Positions 56,237-64,000 of a stretch of DNA of 64,000 bases are shown piece after piece. This DNA comes from Dyella lutea (GTDB lineage: Bacteria; Pseudomonadota; Gammaproteobacteria; Xanthomonadales; Rhodanobacteraceae): the NCBI RefSeq assembly GCF_024158035.1, contig NZ_JAMZEK010000001.1:841001-905000 (forward strand), given 5' to 3'. The notes beneath the pieces are model-generated. The model saw nothing but the letters and a program-made list of their open reading frames with translations, ran no database searches and had not been told where the DNA came from. A program made the translations under genes and the position numbers. Each line of letters starts with the position of its first letter. Within the stretch, counting starts at the first letter, position 1.

Positions 56237-57162
56237 GCCAGCTCCACGAACAGGTCTTCCAGCGTCGGCGTCTCGATCTGCACGGTCGCGCCCTCGCGGG
56301 TAGCCAGCGCCTCAAGGCTCTCCGGCATCGGGTCTTCCACCAGCAGCTCGGCGCGTGGGCCCTTGATGCCGGCCTTGAGCAGGCCGGCCACCACCGGCGC
56401 CTGCGGCCAGCCGCTCTCCCGCGTGAACACCACGCGGCGCAGGCGTGCGCGCAGCTCGGCCAGCGGGCGGGTGAACTGGATCCGCCCGTCGCGCAGCAGG
56501 GCAATGTCCGCTTCGGCGCGCTCCAGGTCGGCGGTGATGTGGGTGGAGAAGATCACCGTCTTGTCGGGCCCGCGCATCAGCTCCAGCAGCTCGGCCATGA
56601 AGGCGCGGCGGGCCTGCGGATCCAGGCTGGCGACCGGCTCGTCCAGCACCAGCAGGTCCGGTTCCGGCGCGATCGCCCGCACGATGGCCAGCTTCTGCCG
56701 CTGGCCCTGCGAGAGCTGGCCAATCTTCTGCTTCGGATCCAGCTGCCACTCGCCGAGCAGGCGATCGGCCAGCGACCGGTTCCAGCGTGCGTAGAACGCA
56801 GCGGTGAAGTCGAGATAGGCGCGCACCTTCATCCACGGAAACAGGTCGAAGGTCTGCGGTACGAAGCCGATGCGATGCATGCGCTCGCCGCCGGGTTCGG
56901 TCATCGGCTCGCCGAACAGGGCGATCTCGCCGCCATCGATCGGCGACAGACCGAGCAGGCAGCGCAGCAGGGTGGTCTTGCCGGCGCCATTGCGACCCAG
57001 CAGGCCGATCACGCGACCGGCCGGCACGTTCCAGTCCAGCCCGCGCAGGACCTCGCGCTTGGCGAATGATTTCTCCAGCCCCTTCACCGCGACGACGGTC
57101 GGCGACGATGCCGGCGGATGCGCCGGAGGGTGTGCGGCAGGCGACAGGTCGAAGAGGGACAT
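56233..57162 (-). CDS. ABC transporter ATP-binding protein
   Basis: Cytoplasmic ATPase of 309 residues. It carries Walker A GRNGAGKTT, Q-loop IGFVPQTFDLFP, signature LSQGQRQKLAI, Walker B DLLVLDEPVASLDP and the switch His in FSTHITADLERAE. The last 90 residues are an extra domain (HRRVVFTRES..., ending TPTLEDLFVELA), as in CcmA/NatA-type exporters. A Pro/Ala-rich N-terminus (about 8-22) precedes the core. It is coupled to the downstream permease gene. It is divergent from the Lon-domain gene, with 96 bases between. Confidence 0.93.
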   Translation of the reverse strand: MSLFDLSPAAHPPAHPPASSPTVVAVKGLEKSFAKREVLRGLDWNVPAGRVIGLLGRNGAGKTTLLRCLLGLSPIDGGEIALFGEPMTEPGGERMHRIGFVPQTFDLFPWMKVRAYLDFTAAFYARWNRSLADRLLGEWQLDPKQKIGQLSQGQRQKLAIVRAIAPEPDLLVLDEPVASLDPQARRAFMAELLELMRGPDKTVIFSTHITADLERAEADIALLRDGRIQFTRPLAELRARLRRVVFTRESGWPQAPVVAGLLKAGIKGPRAELLVEDPMPESLEALATREGATVQIETPTLEDLFVELA

Positions 57163-57258
57163 CCGTGCTCCTGGGTGCGCGGCCGCCGGTGGCGGCAGGC
57201 CCTCCATCGTCCATCGCGAGGCGGGCCGCGGCAACCGTCGGCCGTTACACTGACGCCG

Positions 57259-57861
57259 ATGGATACTCCGATACCACTGGCCGACCTGCCGCTGTTTCCG
57301 CTCGCTACCGTGCTCTACCCCGGGGCACCGCTGCAGCTGCGCATCTTCGAGCCGCGCTACCTGGACATGGTGCGCGAATGCGCGCGCACCGGTGGCGGTT
57401 TCGGCGTCTGCCTGATCCTGGACGGCTACGAGGTGGGCGAGCCGGCGATGCCCGAGGCAGTCGGCACGGTCGCCACCATCACCGACTTCCACACCACGGA
57501 AGAGGGGCTGCTGGGCATCGTCGCGCGGGGCGGCTCCCGCTTTCGCGTCGAGCGCGCGCGGGCGGCCGGTGACGGCCTGCTGCGTGGCGACGTGGCGCAG
57601 TGGCCGGACGAGCCGAAGGTGACGGTGCCGGTGGAGTTCGCGCTGCTGCAGGTGATCCTTGAACGTCTGGTGGAGACGCTGGGCCCGCACTGGCGTGATG
57701 CCCCGCAAGCCGACTACGACGACGCCAGCTGGCTCGGCTTCCGTTTGGCCGAGTTGCTGCCGCTGGCGAATCCGGAGCGCCAGCAACTGCTCGAACTCAC
57801 CGATCCGGTCGAGCGCCTCGGCCAGCTGCGCGACATTCTGCCCCGCTTCCAGAAGCCCTGA
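57259..57861 (+). CDS. LON peptidase substrate-binding domain protein
   Basis: Stand-alone Lon N-terminal (ASCH/PUA-like) domain of 200 residues with no protease or AAA part. Motifs are LPLFPLATVLYPGAPLQLRIFEPRYLDMVRE, GTVATITDF and ERLGQLRDILPRF. Such proteins are widespread in proteobacteria with no settled role; binding of unfolded protein is inferred from Lon. The SDR gene follows 46 bases downstream, so the two may be cotranscribed. Confidence 0.92.
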   Translation: MDTPIPLADLPLFPLATVLYPGAPLQLRIFEPRYLDMVRECARTGGGFGVCLILDGYEVGEPAMPEAVGTVATITDFHTTEEGLLGIVARGGSRFRVERARAAGDGLLRGDVAQWPDEPKVTVPVEFALLQVILERLVETLGPHWRDAPQADYDDASWLGFRLAELLPLANPERQQLLELTDPVERLGQLRDILPRFQKP

Positions 57862-57907
57862 GCGGCGGCGCTACACTCGCGCCTCCGAGCAACCGAGGAT
57901 CACCCGC

Positions 57908-58723
57908 ATGACCACCCTGGCCGGCAAGACCCTGTTCATCACCGGCGCCTCGCGCGGCATCGGCCTGGCGATCGCGCTGCGCGCTGCGCGCGACGGCGCC
58001 AACGTGGTGATCGCGGCGAAGAGTGGTGTGGCCAATCCCAAGCTGCCCGGAACGATCCATACCGCGGCAGCCGCGGTCGAGGAGGCCGGTGGCCGCGCGC
58101 TGGCGCTCAAGGTCGACATCCGCGACGAGACTCAGGTGGTCGACGCCGCCGCGCAGGCTGCCGAGCACTTCGGCGGCATCGACATCCTGGTCAACAACGC
58201 CAGCGCGATCTGGCTGGCCGGCGTGGAAGGCACGCCGATGAAGCGCTTCGACCTGATGAGTCAGGTGAACACCCGCGGCACGTTCGTGACCACCCAGGCT
58301 TGCCTTCCCTACCTCAAGCGCGCCGCCAATCCGCACGTACTGATGCTGTCGCCGCCGCCCACGCTCGATCCGAAGTGGTACGCGCCGCATACCGCCTACA
58401 CCATCGCCAAGATGGGCATGAGCCTGTGTGTGCTCGGCATGGCCGAGGAGTTCCGGCCGCTCGGCATCGCCGTCAACGCGCTGTGGCCGCGCACGGTGAT
58501 CGCCACGGCGGCGATCGCGATGATCGATGGTGTGAGGCCGCAAAACTGCCGTACCCCGGCGATCGTTGCCGATGCTGCGCACGCAATGCTGGTGCGATCG
58601 TCCCGCGAGGTGACGGGGCAATTCGCCATCGATGACGAAATACTGGCCGGGATCGGGGTGACCGAGGTCGATCGCTATGCCCTGCAGCCAGGCGCTCCGC
58701 TACTGCCGGATCTGTTCCTGTAG
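57908..58723 (+). CDS. SDR family NAD(P)-dependent oxidoreductase (HSDL2-like)
   Basis: Short-chain dehydrogenase of 271 residues. The cofactor site is TGASRGIGLAIALRAARDGANVV, with VDIRDETQV and LVNNASAIWLAG. The catalytic part reads MLSPPPTLDPKWYAPHTAYTIAKMGMS: the Tyr-x3-Lys is present (YTIAK), but the usual catalytic Ser region is replaced by SPPP. This is the pattern of the HSDL2-like branch, whose substrate is unresolved. It ends in a Leu-rich tail. Confidence 0.93.
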   Translation: MTTLAGKTLFITGASRGIGLAIALRAARDGANVVIAAKSGVANPKLPGTIHTAAAAVEEAGGRALALKVDIRDETQVVDAAAQAAEHFGGIDILVNNASAIWLAGVEGTPMKRFDLMSQVNTRGTFVTTQACLPYLKRAANPHVLMLSPPPTLDPKWYAPHTAYTIAKMGMSLCVLGMAEEFRPLGIAVNALWPRTVIATAAIAMIDGVRPQNCRTPAIVADAAHAMLVRSSREVTGQFAIDDEILAGIGVTEVDRYALQPGAPLLPDLFL

Positions 58724-58939
58724 AGCGGTCGGCGCGGGGTATGGGACTGGCAATTCATGAATGCTAAGTCCATGAATATTGGATAAATATTGGCGACTTT
58801 TCGGCGGTAGATCCTGCTCTGTTTACGTGCTTCTGTCATGGACGAGGCGTAGCATGAAGTACTGTTGTGTCGTGGTAAGTGTGTTCGACAGCGACACGAC
58901 ACCACGTGAGGAGCCACAGGGGGACCATCGGCTGGAGAG
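58724..58939. promoter_or_regulatory. AT-rich region upstream of the sigma-54 activator gene
   Basis: 216 bases with lower GC than the flanks. Contains the palindrome ATTCATGAAT (58753-58762), a repeated AATATTGG motif (58776-58783 and near 58787-58793), and an inverted GTGTCGT/ACGACAC pair (about 58866-58904). No clear sigma-70 or sigma-54 promoter could be placed. It is likely the control region of the regulator gene. Confidence 0.4.
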
Positions 58940-60286
<1,347 letters not shown>

Positions 60287-60676
60287 ACCGGCGGGTCGCG
60301 GGAGGCACGCCAGGCGTCTGCATGCGGCAGCTCCTTGCTGGACACCTCAGATGCCGGCCAGGTGCCGCTCTTGCGAAGCCATCCTTGGCATCGGTCGAGG
60401 GCAGTGCCCACCGCGGGCGCCAGCATCGCAACCTTGTTCGCAGAGAAGGCGGCGATATCACCCTGGCCTTGTTCGGAGCGGCGGCGGTTGCATCCGGCCG
60501 CCATCCGGGGTCTCTCCCGAAGCGGCGAGTGAAAAGGGGCTGCGAAGGGGATGCCGCAATCGCGAGGCTTCCTCATCCTGCCATTCGCGCTCCGTGCAAA
60601 GACCTCGACGAGGTTCTACGATGACGCCCCTTCCACCCTTGGCGGCGCCTGTCGCCTGGCACCCGTTGGACCGGCG
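60287..60676. other. 390-base intergenic region before the ArgD-like gene
   Basis: No gene is supported. Short frames cover it in several phases, but none resembles a protein I know and none has a good ribosome-binding site. No clear hairpin terminator after the regulator gene was found, and no convincing promoter for the aminotransferase gene. It may hold the aminotransferase leader. Confidence 0.6.
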
Positions 60677-61918
60677 ATGCAACCGAAGAATGGCCATCTG
60701 ATCGAGCTTGGCAAACGCTACTGGCTGCCCGTGTACAAGCCCCGCGAGCTGGTGCTCGATCACGGCAAGGGTGCGCGGGTGTGGGATGCCGAGGGGCGCG
60801 AGTACGTAGACTTCGGCGCCGGCATAGCGGTGAATGCGCTGGGTCATGCCGATCCCGGACTGCTGGCCGCGCTGACCGCGCAGGCGGGGAAGCTCTGGCA
60901 CAGTTCCAACGTGTTCTACACGGAGCCGCCGCTGCGGCTGGCCGAGGAACTGGTCGAGGCGTCCGGCTTCGCCGAGCGCGTGTTCTTCTGCAACTCGGGC
61001 GCGGAGGCGAACGAGGCGGCGATCAAGCTGGTGCGCAAGTGGGCCACCGCACAGGGCCGGCCGCCCGAGCGCCGCACCATCGTCACCTTCCGCGGCTCGT
61101 TCCACGGTCGCACGCTGGCGACCGTGACCGCGACCGCGCAGCCGAAGTACCAGGAAGGCTACGAGCCGCTGCCGGCCGGCTTCCGCTACATCGATTTCAA
61201 CGACGAGGCCGCGCTGGAGGCCGCATTCGCCCCGGGCGACGTCGCCGCCGTGATGCTCGAGCCGGTGCAGGGTGAGGGTGGCGTGCTGCCGGCGGCGCCG
61301 GGCTTCATCCGGCGCGTGCGCGCGTTGTGCGACCGCCATGGCGCGCTGCTGGTGCTCGACGAGATCCAGTGCGGCATGGGCCGCACCGGCACCCTGTTCG
61401 CCCACGTGCAGGACCACGTCACGCCGGACATCGTCACCCTGGCCAAGGCGCTTGGTTGCGGCTTCCCGATCGGCGCGATGCTGGCCGGGCCGAAGGTGGC
61501 CCAGGTGATGCAGTACGGCGCGCACGGCACCACGTTCGGCGGCAACCCGATGGGCGCGGCGGTGGCCCGGGCGGCGCTGGCCAGGCTCGGTTCGCCGGAG
61601 GTGCTGCTGAACGTGGAGCGCCAGGCGCACGACCTGCGCGAGGGCCTGGCGGACATCAACGCGGAGCTTGGGCTGTTCGAGCAGGTGCGCGGCCGCGGCC
61701 TGATGCTGGGCGCGGTGCTGGCCGGGCCGTGGAAGGGGCGCGCCGGCGAGGTGCTCGACTGCGCTGCGGCCCACGGCCTGCTGCTGCTGCAGGCCGGCCC
61801 GGACGTGCTGCGCTTCGTGCCGCCCCTGGTGCTCACCGACGCGGACGTCGCCGAGGGCCTGCAGCGCCTGCGCGCGGCCTTGGCGGATTTCGTCGCGGCG
61901 ACGGGAGCGGCGGCATGA
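60677..61918 (+). CDS. acetylornithine/succinyldiaminopimelate-type aminotransferase
   Basis: Class III PLP aminotransferase of 413 residues, ArgD-like. It shows [80 protein letters not shown] and the PLP-lysine motif [15 protein letters not shown]. Upstream in-frame ATGs reach 60551, but similarity starts at [20 protein letters not shown]. It fits arginine or lysine synthesis, though related omega-aminotransferases cannot be excluded. Its stop overlaps gloA by 4 bases. Confidence 0.93.
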   Translation: MQPKNGHLIELGKRYWLPVYKPRELVLDHGKGARVWDAEGREYVDFGAGIAVNALGHADPGLLAALTAQAGKLWHSSNVFYTEPPLRLAEELVEASGFAERVFFCNSGAEANEAAIKLVRKWATAQGRPPERRTIVTFRGSFHGRTLATVTATAQPKYQEGYEPLPAGFRYIDFNDEAALEAAFAPGDVAAVMLEPVQGEGGVLPAAPGFIRRVRALCDRHGALLVLDEIQCGMGRTGTLFAHVQDHVTPDIVTLAKALGCGFPIGAMLAGPKVAQVMQYGAHGTTFGGNPMGAAVARAALARLGSPEVLLNVERQAHDLREGLADINAELGLFEQVRGRGLMLGAVLAGPWKGRAGEVLDCAAAHGLLLLQAGPDVLRFVPPLVLTDADVAEGLQRLRAALADFVAATGAAA

Positions 61919-62337
61919 AGTACCTCCACACCATGGTCCGCGTGCGCGACCTCGATGCCTCGCTGCGCTTCTACTGCGAGGGGCTTGGCCTGCGTGAGGT
62001 GCGCCGGCGCGACGTGCCGGCCGGCAAGTTCACGCTGGTGTTCCTGGCCGCGCCGGAGAGCCCGGACGCGGAGATCGAGCTCACCTGGAACTGGGACTCC
62101 AGCGAGGACTACGGCTCGGCCCGCAACTTCGGCCACCTGGCGTTCCGCGTGGACGACATCTACGCCACCTGCGCCCATCTGCAGGCGATGGGCTACACCA
62201 TCCATCGTCCGCCGCGCGACGGGCACATGGCCTTCGTCCGCTCGCCGGACCTGATTTCGGTGGAACTGCTGCAGGCCGGCGACGCGCTGCCGCCGGCCGA
62301 GCCGTGGTCATCGATGCCGAACACCGGCAGCTGGTGA
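61915..62337 (+). CDS. gloA: lactoylglutathione lyase (glyoxalase I)
   Basis: Converts the methylglyoxal-glutathione hemithioacetal to S-lactoylglutathione. It has 140 residues of the VOC fold. Metal ligands are visible in order: His5 ([10 protein letters not shown]), Glu in EIELTWN, His in NFGHLAFRV and Glu in ISVELLQ. Glutathione contacts include RFYCEGLGL. The ATG overlaps the previous stop (ATGA), which suggests coupling. Its 3' end overlaps the convergent ion-channel gene by 30 bases. Confidence 0.95.
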   Translation: MKYLHTMVRVRDLDASLRFYCEGLGLREVRRRDVPAGKFTLVFLAAPESPDAEIELTWNWDSSEDYGSARNFGHLAFRVDDIYATCAHLQAMGYTIHRPPRDGHMAFVRSPDLISVELLQAGDALPPAEPWSSMPNTGSW

Positions 62338-63213
62338 ACCCGCCCCTGGCGTTCCGGGCCCGGACAGCTTCTCGCCGCAATGACGGCAGAACCGGGCATC
62401 CGCCTCGTGGCCGGCCAGCCCGCAGCCTTCGCAGCGCCGAGCTTCGCGCGCCTGGCGCATGCCGTTGGCGAGCTCGGCGGTGAAGATGCCGGTCGGCACC
62501 ACGATGATGCTGTAGCCGACCAGGATGATCAGCGACGTGAACATCTGGCCCAGCGGCGTCTTCGGCGTGATGTCGCCGAACCCCACCGTCGTCATCGTCA
62601 CCACCGCCCAGTACATCGACTGCGGGATCGAGGTGAAGCCGTGCTCCGGGCCCTCGATCAGGTACATCGCCGCGCCGAAGATGAGCACCAGGGTCAGGAA
62701 AGTGCTGACGAAGACCAGGATCTTCCTCCGGCTGCGGATCAGCGCCGACCAGAGCAGGGTTGCCTCGCCCACGTAACGCGTGAGCTTGAGCACGCGGAAA
62801 ATGCGCAGGATGCGCAGCGCCCGGATCACCAGCAGATACTGGCTGCCGGTCAGCATCAGGCTCAGGTAGGTCGGCAGCACCGACAGTAGGTCGACGATGC
62901 CGAAGAAACTGCGCGCATAGCGCCAGGGACGCCGCACCACGTAGAGCCGGACCAGGTACTCGGCGGTGAAGAGCATGGTGAACAGCCATTCCAGGCGATA
63001 GAGCAGCTCGCCGAAGCGCTGATGCAGGGACTGCACCGAGTCCAGCAGGGTCACCAGGATGCTGGCGACGATCGCCACGATGAGTGCCACATCGAACAGG
63101 CGGCCGGCACGATCGTGGTGGCCGAAGATCACGTGGAACCCGCGCTCGCGCCAGGTCGCACCCGCGGGCGGGTGCGGTTCGCCGGGGTGTCGTGGTGTCG
63201 GTTCCCCGCTCAT
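62308..63213 (-). CDS. voltage-gated potassium channel with C-terminal zinc ribbon
   Basis: Six-transmembrane ion channel of 301 residues (KvAP/VIC type). The S4 voltage sensor has repeated basic residues in [17 protein letters not shown] (131-147). The K+ filter TVGFGD lies at 209-214, followed by the S6 helix (about 224-247). After S6 comes a short linker and a Cys4 ribbon: C261/C264 and C276/C279 (CEGCG and CRHCG). Cytoplasmic domains after S6 often gate K+ channels, so zinc or redox control is plausible but unproven. A Pro-rich N-terminus precedes S1. It overlaps gloA by 30 bases. Confidence 0.92.
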   Translation of the reverse strand: MSGEPTPRHPGEPHPPAGATWRERGFHVIFGHHDRAGRLFDVALIVAIVASILVTLLDSVQSLHQRFGELLYRLEWLFTMLFTAEYLVRLYVVRRPWRYARSFFGIVDLLSVLPTYLSLMLTGSQYLLVIRALRILRIFRVLKLTRYVGEATLLWSALIRSRRKILVFVSTFLTLVLIFGAAMYLIEGPEHGFTSIPQSMYWAVVTMTTVGFGDITPKTPLGQMFTSLIILVGYSIIVVPTGIFTAELANGMRQAREARRCEGCGLAGHEADARFCRHCGEKLSGPGTPGAGSPAAGVRHR

Positions 63214-63229
63214 CCCCGGCGACTCCGGA

Positions 63230-64000
63230 TCAGTCCGGCGTCAGGGTCGTCATGACCTGGCGCGCCGCCTCCAGGGTGGCGGCGATATCGTCATCGCTGT
63301 GCGCCGAGGACATGAAGCCCGCCTCGAACGCGCTCGGTGCCAGGTAGATACCCCGCTCGAGCATGCCGTGGAAGAAGCGGTTGAACCGTGCGGTGTCGGC
63401 AGCGGTGGCCTGGGCGAAGGTCTCGACCTTCTCGCCGGTGAAGAACAGGCCGAACATGCCGCCCACGCTGTTCGTGCTGAATGGCACGCTGGCGCCGTCC
63501 GCCACCGCCTGCAGGCCGTCGCACAGCAGGCGTGTCCGGGCCGCCAGCGCGTCGTGGAAGCCCGGGGCCTGGACCAGCCCGAGCATGGCCAGGCCGGCGG
63601 CCATCGCCACCGGATTGCCGCTCAGCGTGCCCGCCTGGTAGATCGGCCCGGCCGGTGCCACCTGCTCCATCAGGTCGCGGCGGCCGCCGTAGGCGCCGAC
63701 CGGCATGCCGCCGCCGATCACCTTGCCGAAAGTGGTCAGGTCGGGTTTCACGCCGTAGTGCGCCTGGGCACCACCGAGCGCCACGCGGAAGCCGGTCATC
63801 ACCTCGTCGAAGATCAGCAGGGCGCCATGCTCGTCGCACAGCGTGCGCAGGCCCGCGAGGTAGCCCTCGCGCGGGAGGATGCAGTTCATGTTGCCGGCGA
63901 CCGGCTCGATGATCAGCGCGGCGATGTCCTGACCGTGTTCGGCAAACAGCGTGCGCGCCGCGTCGAGGTCGTTGTAGGGCAGGGTGAGGGTGAGGTCGGC
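63230..64000 (-). CDS. hemL: glutamate-1-semialdehyde 2,1-aminomutase, C-terminal part (runs off window)
   Basis: PLP enzyme that makes 5-aminolevulinate for haem and other tetrapyrroles from glutamate-1-semialdehyde. About 256 C-terminal residues are visible of about 430. It reads from the window edge through [35 protein letters not shown], the PLP-lysine region [16 protein letters not shown], and [18 protein letters not shown], to the end at 63230. Its start lies beyond 64000. The ion-channel gene starts 16 bases downstream on the same strand. Confidence 0.96.
   Translation of the reverse strand, partial: ADLTLTLPYNDLDAARTLFAEHGQDIAALIIEPVAGNMNCILPREGYLAGLRTLCDEHGALLIFDEVMTGFRVALGGAQAHYGVKPDLTTFGKVIGGGMPVGAYGGRRDLMEQVAPAGPIYQAGTLSGNPVAMAAGLAMLGLVQAPGFHDALAARTRLLCDGLQAVADGASVPFSTNSVGGMFGLFFTGEKVETFAQATAADTARFNRFFHGMLERGIYLAPSAFEAGFMSSAHSDDDIAATLEAARQVMTTLTPD

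Overview
The window is a continuous stretch of high-GC, Gram-negative chromosome, coding-dense on both strands. Gene content points to the order Xanthomonadales, most likely a Rhodanobacter/Dyella-type member of the Rhodanobacteraceae. The grounds are the gene order aroQ-accB-accC-prmA-(DUF3426)-fis-purH, a pyrophosphate-type phosphofructokinase beside a proton-pumping pyrophosphatase, a short adenylate kinase, and several TonB-dependent receptors. I see no rRNA, tRNA, CRISPR array, insertion sequence or prophage. The genus is inference.

Layout. 1-0.5 kb: tail of an EamA-type transporter and a REP doublet. 0.5-8.5 kb (minus strand): GST, a GNAT acetyltransferase behind purH, fis, a zinc-ribbon membrane protein, prmA, accCB and aroQ; a strong hairpin terminator separates accC from prmA. 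8.6-11.7 kb (minus): cutA, dsbD and a TlpA-like thioredoxin, a thiol-redox/metal operon. 11.9-14 kb (plus): groES-groEL under a CIRCE operator. 14.2-21.6 kb (plus): a FecI-type sigma factor, a FecR anti-sigma factor, a TonB-dependent receptor with a signalling (STN) domain, then a 1094-residue autotransporter whose passenger carries a two-lobed pepsin-like aspartic protease. This is the most unusual locus in the window.

21.6-29.2 kb: an LTA-synthase-type phosphotransferase, glnE, an ELM1-like protein, a RutE-like nitroreductase, YceI and a small zinc-finger protein. 29.2-36.8 kb: an envelope glycan region with three glycosyltransferases, an O-antigen ligase, a polysaccharide deacetylase, a lipid A acyltransferase and Kdo transferase (waaA). 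36.9-42.9 kb: a TolC-like channel, a PIMT-like methyltransferase, a TetR regulator, a ferritin-like protein, a GFA protein, pyrophosphatase (ppa) and a prolyl-4-hydroxylase-like dioxygenase. 42.9-48.2 kb: a secreted prolyl oligopeptidase divergent from a large TonB-dependent receptor, plausibly a peptide-use pair. 48.4-54.8 kb: hppA, an RcnB-like protein, PPi-dependent phosphofructokinase, adk and mpl. 54.8-64 kb: an uncharacterised ABC exporter, a Lon-substrate-binding-domain protein, an SDR, a VpsR-like sigma-54 activator, an ArgD-like aminotransferase with gloA, a voltage-gated K+ channel ending in a zinc ribbon, and the C-terminal part of hemL.

How genes work together. ppa, hppA and pfp all act on pyrophosphate and lie within 11 kb. 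The sigma/anti-sigma/receptor/autotransporter run looks like a surface-signalling unit that may control, or be served by, a surface protease. Start codons were chosen from family alignments recalled from knowledge and from visible ribosome-binding sites. No database search was run.
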